The notes: a model not told the origin generated them from the letters alone. 64,000 nt of DNA from Undaria pinnatifida (GCA_012845835.1 JABAKD010000006.1:5882318-5946317), one strand, 5' to 3'; counted from the stretch's first letter, positions 38,101 through 47,649 are shown. Numbers and translations are program-made.

Positions 38101-41100
38101 GGGGCGCACTAGAGGGTGCTGCACTGGCGCGGGACCACGAAAGCACGAAGAACCGCACCCACGGCTCGGAGACACACGTCGGAAATTAAAACGGGGCATG
38201 TTTTTAAGTGAACAGTAGTGGTAGTGGTACCTGGTATAGTAGTATTAGTAGTAATACCAACAGCAGTAGCAGCAGCAATAGTAGCAATAGTAGCAGCAGG
38301 AGTGCAGGCAGCGAGCTAAATATTTTTCGAGCGAATGCGAGCCTCTAATCTACACCGTGCCAAATGATAGGGAAGGGGAGCGCAAGGGGTGGCCGTAGTC
38401 TTGAGACCATAGACCGTCGCATCCCCGCAATGCCGGGCCGGAGCAAGTCGGGTTTTCACCGACCATGGCAGACATCGCGTGTATCAAGCGGAATCGCCGT
38501 GAGGTGTTCGGCGAGTCGCGTGAAGCGTGAGCTGCATGCTACTAAGAACCACTTGTAAGGCGGACTTTCCGCACCTTGTGGAAGGGGGTGGGGGGTGGGG
38601 GGGGGGGTACGGTTTGCTGTTCGAGCTCATACATTGAATTCAGCAAAGCCCTCGGCTTAGCTCCAGCGTGACCCACGGCGTCAGCATGTTCCACTCATTG
38701 TTTTAGTTGTTCCTTCTTCACGTATACCTACCATTGTACTGTAAATATTCCTTTCAACGCGGGTGTGCTGGACGCGTGTGTTGTCCACATTTCATTTTAC
38801 CATAAGTTTTGTTTCTTAGTCCTTCCACCAATGACAAAAAGAGGGTGATTCCACGCAAGTTATTACTTTGTCGCCAAAAAGGAGGGTGCAGCTTTTGTCT
38901 TCGGTTTGTTTTCGTTTAGGAAAGGGGGATTCTGTTTGCAGTCTCACGGTGAATTCGGCGACGCCCTCGGCCAGCTCCGGCGTAAGCATGTTCAGCAGGG
39001 AGGCTATCGCGATGACGGTGTAGGTGCCCCGAGCATCCACCTCCCCATCGTCATGCATTCGAAACCCCCCGGAGGCGTGTTTGAGCGACAGGAAAAGTCT
39101 GTACAGCGCATGTCTGCAACGGCGGCGGTCGCAGCAGGCGAGGGGGGGGTGGGGGGGTACTCATATCAGAGGGGACAGGGAGCGGGGTGTAATCAAAGGG
39201 ACCAAAGGGACCAAAGGGGGTGGGGGGGGAGGGGGGCCCAATACTAGCTACTTCCCCATCATCGAGCATTCGAAATCCCCGGAGGCATGTTTAAGCGACC
39301 CGAAAAGTCGGTACAACGATGCCAAGCAGCGGCGGCAGCAGGGGGGGGGTTAGTGTAACAGCTTTTTTCCAATCGTCGTGCATTCAAAACCCCTCGGAGG
39401 CTCGATTAAGCAACACGAATATCCCGTACAGCGCATGCCTTGAACGGCGATTATCGGTGGCGGTTGCGACAGCAGAGCAGAGGGGGGTTTGCACTCAGTT
39501 TGTGCATGACCGAAGTCGTATGACCACAGACCCTCGCAGCAGAAGCAGATGGGGGGGTACCAATAGGTCGGCGAAGGAGACAAGCACCAGAGTACCACAA
39601 ATACTAGGACTGCGAGTTGGATGACTGAAGGTAGCTCACTAGTCTAGTTATTACTTATTAGTTGGCTAGGTAGCATGTAGTGTCTGACCTGTAAATATCT
39701 CCAAGAGGGTGGCGTCTACAACCAATTTGGCCCAACAGCAGCCCTCCCCCCCTTCCCTCCCGTCTTGGTCATACTACAATCGGTTTTACTTTTCAGCCCA
39801 ACTCGTGGGAGGTTTTTACCATCAGCCCCAGCGGCCTTCTCGACAAGCCGAGGTCACAGGAGTCTTCCCTTTATCCCCCGCTGGTGCTTGCCCTCATTGT
39901 AATCGCACACAGGGTTCTTCCAGCATTGTCATTGCTCGTCGGTATTCATCGATTCTCGCTATTAAGACCTATGACAATGGGAAGCCGATAGTTTGGCCAA
40001 AAAGTTTGCAAAGTTTTTTTGGGGGTTATTTGCTGAAAGATTCCGGGTAACGTCGCTATGGGGAAAATATGACGAAAATGTTTCTTTTTCTGGCTCTTTC
40101 TTAGGTGCTGCGGTCCAACAGGCCAATTTGTCTATTTTCATCAAGCCTTGATCAACACTGCCCACTAAACACGATTGACCTTCGATCTCGAGATGGAAAC
40201 AACCCATGGCCACTCCTCTTCGTTCCGGACAAGGCCACATGAGTGTAGGTGACAGCGCTGAAGAGTTCATCTCGATCCATGCCCTAGGGCGTGAGAGGTT
40301 GCTTTTTTGTCCTGTGGTCTTCCGTCACATCCTCTAAAAATTATGTTTTTCGCCCGTTGGGAGACGATATAGAACTTTTGTCTCAGCTTCCTTCACACCA
40401 GCCGCCAAATGTGTGTTTAACAGAAGCCTGATCGGCACCCGCCACAAATCACCGGCCGTAGAGTGAGCGTTGTACACCAAGGGGGGGTCGGAGCCCCTAA
40501 CGAGCTCGCCACGTTCAGAGTTGATGACGCTGTCGTTGATTTCGTCGAACGAAGTGCGTGGAGAACGCGAAATTGCGCCGGGTCTAATCCAAGATCTTCT
40601 TGAGAATTTCTCAGGCCGGTGTGGGCCAAGATCGCCGTGAGAAATCGTTTTTTTCCGGAATACTGGAGAGTTTCAAAAAATAGTTCTACCAAAATCGGTC
40701 CATAGACGACCGTTTAGGCAAAGTTTGGCTGGGATCTTCGGGAATTTCAAACTTTTGGCCGTCCATTGTCACCGGTCTAACTCAGATTGACGATGATAAC
40801 GTTCTCACATTACCTCGTAGCTCATCTTCCTGAAACCTAGCCCATCGTCACCAAAAAATACCTTGAAAACAACCGATATGGGACAAACAACAAGTACCAA
40901 ATAGTACGTGCACCACGGCAGTATGCAAGAAACGGGAACCGCACAACGGGCTGCAGTACACCATGTCCAATCGCTCTGCAAACCAAACAATACCGCGAAT
41001 CATGGCCCACCTGTTTATGATGGAGTATGCCTCGGGAGTTCCAATGATCAAGAGGGATAAGACGGAGGCGTACATGGGGGCACAATGTGGCAACTGTTTG

Positions 41101-44100
41101 GGCCCCCCGCCGAAACCGCCCTTTATTGGGTCCTGCAAAACGTGGGATATCGATGGCAGCCCAAAGAAAGGGGGAAGGAGCGAGGGAGGGAGGGGGCGGC
41201 AAGGCTGAGCAGCGTCGACAAGGTTGAAGTAGTAGTAGCAGTGGTAGCAGTAGTAGTAATAGAACAATGGGGGCCCCTAGAGTGCCGGGTGACTAGTGCT
41301 TATATCCGGTATAGTGCCCGTTGAGTAGTGCCTATTTCCGCTATAGTGCCGATTGAATAGTGTATATTTCCGGTATAATGTCGGCTGAATAATGCCTATT
41401 TCCGGTTTAGTGCCCATTGAACAGTTCCTATTTCTGGTATAGTGCCGGTTGAACAGTGCCTATATCCGGTATAGTGCCGGTGAAATCGCTTGGCACGACA
41501 GGAATCCGCCACACCACTGAAGTACAAAGCATCGGTATTATACACAATAGTGCCGGTGTCCAGTATAGTGCCGATATTGTTGGCTGGCACATACCGGCAC
41601 TACAGGGAGACCACCACCGCTGTAGTAATACTCGTGGCAGGCAGCAGCTGCAGGAAGAGAAACAGTAGTATAGTAACAACCGTAAAATGTAATATCAATA
41701 ATAAAACCGGCAGCAACAGAAAATAGCGCTGTATCAGTCACAATAGCAGTAGAAGTAGAAGAATAGCACTGGCATCAGTAGCAGACCGAAAACAATACAA
41801 GTAGAAGTGCGCCAGTAGTAGTAGCAATTGCTGCAGCAGAGTAGGGCCATAGCATAAATTGTAGTAGCAGCAGCGGAATACGATGACACCAGCTCAACGT
41901 GTAGAACCATACCTGGCACGAATCTATGGTTTCTATGATCCGCTGTGGCAAGTCCCCCCCAGGAAAAGCGTCGAGAAGGTCAAGGGAATGGATTATCCAG
42001 TACACGATCCAAGGCCGGCTGGCATCGAGAGGGACGAACCTGGCGTGGAGTAGTGACGAGGTGGGGAAGGTTACATCTAACGCCGTAAACAGGTGTTGAC
42101 AATGGGTTGAAAATATTTCCCATGGCATTTGTTACGATGCGGGTTTCAAACGTACACCGCGCCAAAAAAAAATATCCCTTCCAGATCGCTTGAGTCGGAC
42201 GACAACACACAGTACCTAACAAAAAACAGGGTAACAAAAAAGCCACGCTGACATTTGCAGGAAAATGAGAAATTCGGGAGCGGTTGTACTAAAGTTAGTG
42301 AGGAACGCAGCCTTCGTGACGTAACAAATCCAGCCTGAGCCAGCATTCCTGTTTGTTAGGTGTCCTGGACTGTACAAAAACTTGCCGCCGCCAACCACCA
42401 AACCACACAAGTTGACAAAGGGTTACAACTACGCTGCTGCGAAAATTCCTGGCGACAGATAAACGATCATAAAACAAATATGGAGAAGGGTGGGGCGGGG
42501 CACTCGGGTAAGCAAGCAAGCTTATTCCAACAGGTCTATACATGTCGACACTTTGAAGACGATACCCAACACCAGCATGCTCACCCGGGCCCAAGACCGT
42601 TCAATCCCCGCATCAGATACGCCTGGTGCTTCGCCCGCATCAGCACCGCCTGCCGGGGGCAAACAAAAAAAAGTCGGTCTGAGTCAAAAAAGAGGAAGGT
42701 GTTTTAGACATCAGGGTCAAAACTGGGGCATGGGGAAAGGCGTGAGTGGAAAAAACGAGGCTTTTCCACAATAGATACTGCATGGTTTTCCATGTACCAA
42801 ATACGGAATGGGCCAACGTTAGGCTTATGCCCATTATGGTGGCAATTATTTCGGCAAAATTTGGGATTTTGCCTTGCCGTAGAATATCAAGAAATGTTTT
42901 CGGGTATAGCGAACGTAACTACGGGGAATCACGGTACTTTAAACAACTTGATTATTAATCCTTACCCATCATCACGCATACAATCGAGGGGAAAAGCACA
43001 ATGGATGTCAGCCCAACAGTACAGTGTCTTAGCTGGCCTGTGCTCTCTCCGGCAGAAAATATTTCGTACATAGTGTTCCGTAGTCTCTCCGTGTGTTTGT
43101 GTTGACAGCTCACGTGAAATGGCTGTCAGTGCCGACATCTCGAGTGGACGACTTGTCGTACTGTCGTTGCCAGATATAGGTACAGGCCTAGCCATTTGTA
43201 GGTACAACTGAAGACGGAAAAAGGCGAAGACCAACTTGAGCAGACGCAGAGAGGTGCACCTTGAACCTTTCAACCAACCATGGATACGATCGGGGCGCTG
43301 GCCAATCAGAGACGGCCAAGAAGCCTTTTCCCGAATGCTACAGCTAGTGTGCCTACAAACGGCTCAAAAACCCTACTATCACATATTGCTTTTGCTTGTG
43401 TCCAGCCTGAAGTTCTGCAAGAGGCGTTGTATCAATTAACACAACAGGCATGGGGATACCCCCATTTGGGTTTTCCGCCTTAAAAAACTGCCTAAAATTG
43501 TGCAAGGGGTACCGTATAAGACAAAAAAAAAGGGGGGGGGGAAAGCGAAAAATAAAAAACGTTAAAAGCCGTCTTCTTGCCTTTCCGTCCGCGTTGATAA
43601 TTCCTTCTTCGAGGAACTCCGCCATGTCTTCCTCTTCCAACGCTCCCGGTCTCAGCGGCAGAAAATTCAGCTCGCACATACGCTCGCATTCCAGCTGGTT
43701 TTCCAGGAAAAAATCGGCCGATCAAAGTAGGGGATAGGAGAGAGAGGTAAACGGCACAAAAAGGTGGACATACATGGAGAGGACCCATGCTACGGATAGG
43801 AGGGTATTTTAAAAATATATTTTTTGGGGTCAAACATTTTCTGCCTGACGGGGTCCCTAAACTGAGGAAGTAACGCTCAACATTCGATATATCTTAGCAA
43901 CCCCAGCTGTGTTTTACAAAAAATGTCGCTGGATGTCTAGACTCAGCCCATGGAATATTCCGTCGGGTTACGCATACAGCGTTTCACACATCCGGCCGAT
44001 CACGATCCAGATTATCTACAGCGGACAGATCACGATCTCGTAATTTTGTCACGCCAACCCATAGTTCCACACCTGAGGAGCTCAACCGGTCAAAAGGTAT

Positions 44101-45102
44101 ACCTTTTTTCGGCCCAATACCAATAGTGCAAACCCTACCGTGGGATGACTCCTCGGTGGGTTCTGTTTGATGTTATACGGGGCTTGCATACATAGAACCT
44201 CATAACGACAAATACGAAGTATAGGATCTAGATTATCTAGATCGTGATCTGTCTGAAGCATAGGATCTAGAATAGATGTTTTAGGACTAGCGCATACAAC
44301 TGTTGGTCGGGTTGCGCGCGAACGACTGTGTTCAAAGGCGTGTTTCAGGCAAGATATTCCCATGATGGAAGCTCAGAAACTTTCGTGGCACCCCTGCGGT
44401 GGGATGACGCCAAATCATCAATCATATGTTCAAGAGCCGTGTCACCACAGATCACACCGAATAGACATGATCTAGATCGTACAGATCATACAAATCAGGG
44501 GCAGCTCTGCCCCGAAAGATCAAGACCATACGATGGGAATCTGAGTTGTCCTGCGTTCTCAAATTCGTTTTTGGAGTGGGGTACACGTTGAACTCCAAAT
44601 GCTTTAGGAACCTGAGAAAAAAACCATAAACAGTAAAAGTTTTTGCAACTTGCGGGTTACAAAAATGGGCGCTCTCCTTCTCTGCCGCGGCACAACTCAG
44701 GGATACGTTCAGAGACAGAGAGGTCGAAGGACGGAGACCCACAACATAAGTACACGAAATAGAAATGATCCCTAAAACAAGTCCGGCTCGCTTTGGGGGA
44801 TGCTACGAAAGCTGGAATTAGAAATCATGCTCAGCGCCGAGCCGTGCACTAAACCTTATACAGCGGCCTATGCCCAAGGTTGCTCGAGGCAGGTGTGACA
44901 CAAAGGATTCGATCAAGCCTTGCTCAGATTTGCGTTAACTTGCTGGTGGACGCATATCGTATGTGAAGAGATGGAAACATGGAGATGTGGAGGCGTGCCG
45001 TACCTGTTGCTGAGACGTTGCCGTGTTGACCCCGTCCGTCTCCATGGTAGGGTACAGGTATGTCTCCTCTTCTTCCGCCGCAAACCCTGAAAATACGTCC
45101 AT
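29176..45102 (-). CDS. FNTB: Protein farnesyltransferase subunit beta
   Basis: Catalytic beta subunit of CaaX farnesyltransferase, which with the alpha subunit transfers farnesyl from FPP to the CaaX cysteine in the cytosol. Exons on minus: 45102-45004, 43694-43581, 43406-43357, 42039-41913, 41132-41011, 39113-38948, 37842-37792, 35649-35528, 34335-34233, 33472-33072, 31547-31442, 29286-29176 (TAG). All junction phases agree, giving 523 residues. Motifs: LDASRPW (92-98), GGFGGGP (135-141), EGGFGGEP (233-240), AHGGYTFC (244-251), KLVDGCYSFWQ with zinc ligands D294 and C296, LQEYVLMC (431-438), RDFYHTCYTLSG with zinc ligand H458, NPAYNI (491-496). Exon 2-3 assumes a GC-AG intron (AAAG|GCAAGA), the least certain junction. 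Residues 319-430 are a Gly/Asp/Glu-rich insertion. The start ATG follows an in-frame TAG. Confidence 0.93.
29752..29845 (-). repeat. tRNA-derived repeat in FTB intron 11
   Basis: Reverse complement: TGGGCTAGGGATTA (A box) and GGGTTTAAATCTC (B box) 49 bases apart, with GGTCGCCCCCGG before the A box like a tRNA 5' end. The A-box half recurs at 31029-31083 on the same strand. Confidence 0.5.
30724..30772. other. Short hairpin in FTB intron 11
   Basis: CGCATTTTTTACGTGAG and CTCACATAAAAAAGTGCG form a stem of about 17 bp around a 14-base loop. Role unknown. Confidence 0.5.
30918..31190 (+). repeat. Tandem duplication around a SINE fragment
   Basis: 30918-31026 and 31082-31190 are near copies (CACGAATCTGCATAACCTG, ACAAGTCTCT, TCTACATTAT, TGAACTACCTGT). 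Between them sits the half tRNA-like repeat 31029-31083. Both lie in FTB intron 11. Confidence 0.8.
31840..31950 (+). repeat. CCCA microsatellite in FTB intron 10
   Basis: Tetranucleotide CCCA/CCAC repeats with small variants (CCACCCACCCACCC). The minus-strand VGGWVGGW ORF here is an artefact of the repeat. Confidence 0.9.
31985..32110 (+). repeat. Fragment of the G-tract element end
   Basis: GTGTATCACGCAGCTTGCAA, then GCTCACAGCCGGCGTAT, matches the right end of the elements at 20.1 and 24.5 kb. It lies in FTB intron 10. Confidence 0.5.
32330..32572 (+). repeat. 118-bp duplication and GAACCAT microsatellite
   Basis: CGTGAAACGAGTTTGAGAA with GACGAGTAAACCC occurs at 32338 and 32452. From 32495 a seven-base repeat (GAACGAT then GAACCAT) runs for about 75 bases. 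Confidence 0.8.
33600..33705 (+). repeat. Partial copy of CCGTAGTC repeat
   Basis: TACTCATTATCATGCATAGC, CGTAGTCTTA, CATAGAC and GGAGCACGTCGAGTTTTCAC match the ~210-bp repeat at 38375-38582. It lies in FTB intron 9. Confidence 0.55.
34350..34882 (+). repeat. Minisatellite in FTB intron 8
   Basis: Units of TACCGTGTTACTGCTGTGT and TACCGCATTGTCATG repeat about 15 times. A shorter related stretch is at 35170-35340. The array begins only some 15 bases upstream of exon 9's acceptor, so the acceptor itself (TAACACGCAG) is built from a repeat unit. Confidence 0.9.
34883..35160 (+). mobile_element. tRNA-derived SINE, most complete copy
   Basis: TGACTAGGGGTTGA (34891-34904) is an A box and GGTTCGAATCT (34940-34950) a B box, 49 bases apart. 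The body follows (GAAAGCGCGAGAGGATGATT, CGACGAGCACTGGGG, GAGAAGGGGAGACACCTGTG, TTTGTCCAGAAA) and an A-rich end. Four other copies in the window share the body. It is inserted in FTB intron 8, antisense to the gene. Confidence 0.7.
35660..36340 (+). repeat. Degenerate GTTGAAGTT repeat with poly(A)
   Basis: Irregular six-base units such as GTTGAA, GTTTCA and GTTGCA fill FTB intron 7 next to exon 8. Inserted at about 35905-35981 is a half MITE (GTGTGGTGAGCTAAAGCTTT, CCGGAGGATAAA) ending in about 27 A residues. 35280-35520 is a related TTTTCATTTT stretch in intron 8. Confidence 0.75.
36340..37320. other. FTB intron 7 interior, nothing recognised
   Basis: An A/G-rich stretch (36370-36650), a run of G at 36748-36765 and a small AAC/CCA-rich piece (36895-36990). 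No exon-like sequence was found here. Confidence 0.5.
37325..37535 (-). repeat. ~210-bp repeat, reverse copy beside FTB exon 7
   Basis: The reverse complement reads GTGTACTCAGTTTGTACATG, GCCGTAGTCGTATG, GGACGGAGCACGTCGGGTTTT, CGCCGTGAGGTGTTCG, GAGCTGCAT and CACCTTGTG. It is in opposite orientation to 38375-38582. Exon 7 (37792-37842) lies between them. Confidence 0.7.
38375..38582 (+). repeat. ~210-bp repeat, forward copy beside FTB exon 7
   Basis: GGCCGTAGTCTTGAGACCAT, CCGGAGCAAGTCGGGTTTTC, CGCCGTGAGGTGTTCGGCGA, GAGCTGCATGCTACTAAGAA and GCACCTTGTGG match the reverse copy. Partial copies are at 28395, 33600 and 39487. A trinucleotide-rich stretch (AGTAGT, AGCAGC) lies at 38210-38305. Confidence 0.7.
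39240..39480 (-). pseudogene. Two decayed tandem copies of FTB exon 6
   Basis: On minus, copy 2 (39330-39245) reads LYRLFGSLKHASGDFE then shifts frame and stops, against LYRLFLSLKHASGGFRMHDD in exon 6. Copy 3 (39450-39365) starts GCATGCGCTGTACGG and has TGA where exon 6 has CGA. Each copy covers the 5' half of the exon and the GCGGC-rich end of intron 5, and is separated by a G-run. Copy 2 has lost the acceptor AG. They sit just upstream of the real exon. Confidence 0.75.
39790..39965 (-). mobile_element. tRNA-derived SINE copy, reverse
   Basis: The reverse complement gives ATCGATGAATACCGACGAGC, GGGAAGACTCCTGTGACC, GGCTTGTCGAGAAGGCCGCT, GGTAAAAACCTC and GAGTTGGGCT, collinear with 61076-61225. 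It is in FTB intron 5 and has the same strand as the gene. Confidence 0.65.
39966..40850. other. FTB intron 5 interior with a 91-codon ORF
   Basis: The minus ORF 40417-40692 starts VELFFETLQYSGKKRFLTAI and has ordinary amino acid composition, but I recognise no family and it has no place in the farnesyltransferase fold. It could be a relic of an inserted element. Confidence 0.3.
41276..41640 (+). repeat. TATTTCCGGTATAGTGCCGG minisatellite in FTB intron 4
   Basis: About eight units of 38-42 bases (ATTTCCGGTATAGTGCCGGT, TGAATAGTGCCT). The right half matches 27695-27830 (TGAAATC(G/A)CTT, AGTGCCGGTGTCC, GGCTGGCACA). Confidence 0.85.
42040..43356. other. FTB intron 3, no exon recognised
   Basis: A 103-codon minus ORF (42962-43273) and a 115-codon plus ORF (42360-42707) occur without conserved motifs. 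The phase-matched join of exon 3 to exon 4 leaves no need for a further exon here. Confidence 0.5.
44062..44152 (+). repeat. Interspersed repeat with inverted ends, copy 2
   Basis: Matches 5788-5872 (TAGTTCCACACCTGAGGAGC, GGCCCAATACC, GTGGGATGACTCCTCGG). It lies in FTB intron 1, where AGATCGTGATCT-type motifs also recur (43990-44490). Confidence 0.6.
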
Positions 45103-45107
45103 TTTTT

Positions 45108-45346
45108 TTTGCTGCCGCAGCTGCTATTGTTGTTGCTGCAGTTGCTGCCGTTGCTACCGCTGCTGCTGCCGCTGCTGCTGCTGCTGCAGCCGCCGAGGGT
45201 ACCACTCCTAATGCTTAGCACTTACGGTAGTGCCTGGACGAGTTTCTGCTACCGCTGCCGCTCCACCGCCGGCGGAGCTGCAGCTGCTGTTGCCGACCCC
45301 CCCCCGTCCTGCTGCTACTGCTGACCCCCACGCCTGCCTCTGATCC

Positions 45347-45384
<38 letters not shown>

Positions 45385-45440
45385 CTGCTGCTGCTTGCTG
45401 CTGCTGCCGCTGCTGCTTGCTGCTGCTGCTGCCTGGATGC
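45108..45440 (+). repeat. CTG/CAG tract upstream of the FTB start
   Basis: Imperfect (CTG)n with CCG and TTG variants begins six bases upstream of the FTB ATG; the purest run is at 45340-45400. On the FTB strand it is CAG/GCA. Three frames give poly-Ser, poly-Ala or poly-Gln ORFs, all broken or out of frame with the FTB start, so it is more likely leader or promoter than coding. Confidence 0.85.
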
Positions 45441-45444
45441 TACG

Positions 45445-47030
45445 TAAGACTTTCAGAGCTCTCTTGCGGCGGGCTGCGACGCGTTCCTTTTTTGCCGAGA
45501 CTGATCGCTTACTCTCGCTTCGATCAGCTCCGCTCTGCTCCGCCGCGCGGCTTCACGGTTTATCTATCGAGGTGATTCGGTCGATAGACCGATCACACCC
45601 GGTCTATAAACCGACCCAATTAGGTCAACGAAACGATCTGGTTCGGTTTCGATGTCGCTCCGACGCAGTCTCGAAGCACCGGGGCTCCCGCCAATCCGGC
45701 CCTGTCCGCGACGAGGGGGGGAATGTTTTACGGCAAATGTACCCATTGTTAATATCGATGGGTTTTCTATCCGCGGGGTATGATGGGCGTTGCCGTAGGC
45801 ATGGGCACGTGCCCTGCAGGGGCGAAATATAAGGTGTTGAACCATTTCCAACTCCTAAAAATATCCTATTCCAATTCCAAGTGTTTCGTTCCCATGTCGG
45901 GGGTGCGACGCTAAAAATGCTAAATGGGTTACCCCTTTTGGGGCTTCAGCGGAAAAAACAAACGCATGGAACTGACGACTGCAGCATCCTTCAAACGAAG
46001 AGAGCAACCCGGGCCGCTGGAATAGCGGGCGACGATGTTACTGCTGTCGAATTCCAATTCAGGTACCTGTAAGACACGCGCACAGCTTGCACTGCCGTGT
46101 GCCGCATGCTCCCACCCTGATAAGACCGCGCTTGTATTTTGTCTTGTCGCTGTATGATATGATGTATGGTATAGTTTAGTATAGTATGACATAGTATGAT
46201 ATAGTATGGTATAGTATGGTATAGTACGATATAGTATGGTATAGTACGATATAGTACGGTATAGTACGATATAGTATGATACAGTATGATAAAGTACATG
46301 GGCCCAAATTGGTTAATAGGTGGGGTTAATCTACGCCGCCGAGATAGAAACACGTACGTACTCGTAGCGCATGCATCTCGAAACGAACCGAAAAAAATCG
46401 AATATACATGCTACGACTTCTATCTATAATAAGGCGCCCGAGGTCGAAGCGCGGGCCTTCCTCTCCTGGTTTTACAAGGAAGAAAACAATCTTCACATCG
46501 GATCGCATACGAGGGTAGGGTGCCTTGAAATAGTTTACCAGTACCAGGTATCTTTTTGTGTGGATGTGTGCGTGCGTGTGTGTGAGTAAAAAAAAAATCG
46601 GTCACGTTTGTCCACTGCACTCAACGTACGCGGCACCAATGCCACTCCCGACGCGCACGCACACATACTCACGAACCCCTCTCCTGCTGGTGTTGCTGTA
46701 ACTCGTTAAGAAATGGTCGAGCCCAGGTGCCACAGTGTGCGTCTGCAGAGGCATGGCTGGTCCGTGATTTTTGTTTAATTCCAGAAACGTAAAAAATACG
46801 CAACGGTTTTGTTGTTCCAAAACTCAGAGGAGTTGAGATAGCTCCGCCGAACGATATACCCAAGCACGGGGGCGTAGAGCGGCGATGCCCTTTGCGTCGA
46901 GAACAACAGAAGCTCGCGGTCATACCCTTTCCGTTCGGAATACCAGAAGCAGTGACGTCGAACCTACCGGTACACTTCGAGTCGAGGTAGAGCGCGCTCG
47001 GCGACTTATCCACTCTAGGCGCGTGGCTGC
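45445..47030. other. Intergenic; (TATAGTATGG) microsatellite
   Basis: 46150-46290 is a ten-base repeat (GATATAGTAT, GGTATAGTAC). Elsewhere ORFs of 60-145 codons occur on both strands. The minus ORF 46669-47013 ends LNELQQHQQERGS but has no recognisable domain. Confidence 0.5.
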
Positions 47031-47108
47031 GTCGCGCAAATGTTTAGGAGAGCAGCTTCAACAGAACGAAGAACGAATCCGGAGCCGACCTATCGCAGGA
47101 ACAACTGA

Positions 47109-47375
47109 TTGTCGGACGCGCTTGGCATCACCACACGTGACGGTGGAAGTTCACTCTGGCGCGAGATAACGTTGGCAGCTACGTCCCCGCACGCGGTCGC
47201 AGAGGCGCACATCCTCGGCCTACCTGCGAAGTCATCATGCCTGTTCCACACCAACGCCACTGGAAAGGCCTGCGGACTGTACAAACGTGTCAACCGCGGC
47301 GCTATGGACGGCACCTCCATCGGCACAACACCGAAGGAACTTGCCGCCAGGCAGTGGTGGTCCACGCAGTGCTAA
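47109..47375 (+). CDS. Unknown protein fragment, left palindrome arm
   Basis: The open frame runs from just after TGA (47106-47108) to TAA at 47373-47375, in the loop. It reads SSLWREITLAATSPHAVAEA, HILGLPAKSSCLFHTNATGK, ACGLYKRVNRGAMDGT. No ATG opens it, so it is either an exon or a truncated gene. Against the other arm the differences are largely conservative (K/R, M/V, I/V), which suggests that both were once under coding constraint. I recognise no family. Confidence 0.45.
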   Translation: MSDALGITTRDGGSSLWREITLAATSPHAVAEAHILGLPAKSSCLFHTNATGKACGLYKRVNRGAMDGTSIGTTPKELAARQWWSTQC

Positions 47376-47646
47376 CGACTGCCGAGCACTTCGTGGACAA
47401 CCACTGCCTGGTGACAAGTTTTTCGATTTTACGCCGACAAAGGTGCCGTCCACAGCGCCGCGGTTGACGCGTTTGTACAGTCCGCAGGCCTTGCCAGTGG
47501 CGTTGGTGTTGAAGAGGCATGAGTGCCTCGCAGGTAGGCCGAGGATGTGCGCCCCTGCTACAGCGTGCGGGGAGGTGGCCGCCAACGCTATCTCGCGCCA
47601 GAGTGAACTTCCATCACCACGTGGGGTAATGCCAAGCGCGAGACAA
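47112..47646. repeat. Large near-perfect palindrome
   Basis: Arms 47112-47373 and 47385-47646 are reverse complements over about 260 bases, with substitutions and few gaps, around an 11-base loop (47374-47384). Both arms encode the same peptide inward (see the two arm entries). Confidence 0.9.
47385..47646 (-). CDS. Unknown protein fragment, right palindrome arm
   Basis: The frame reads GDGSSLWREIALAATSPHAV, AGAHILGLPARHSCLFNTNA, TGKACGLYKRVNRGAVDGT, close to the left arm. The frame stays open through the loop into the antisense of the left arm (to 47235), which is a by-product of the palindrome. Upstream it remains open for a short distance without a clear start. Unknown function. Confidence 0.45.
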
Positions 47647-47649
47647 CTG

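Noticed and set aside
42962-43273. 103-codon minus ORF as an extra farnesyltransferase exon
   Set aside because: Exon 3 joins exon 4 in phase without it, and its text does not match the conserved order of the family.
44924-45205. Poly-Ala and poly-Ser ORFs as the N-terminus of farnesyltransferase
   Set aside because: They are in other frames than the ATG at 45102, which has the conserved-like start and an in-frame upstream stop.
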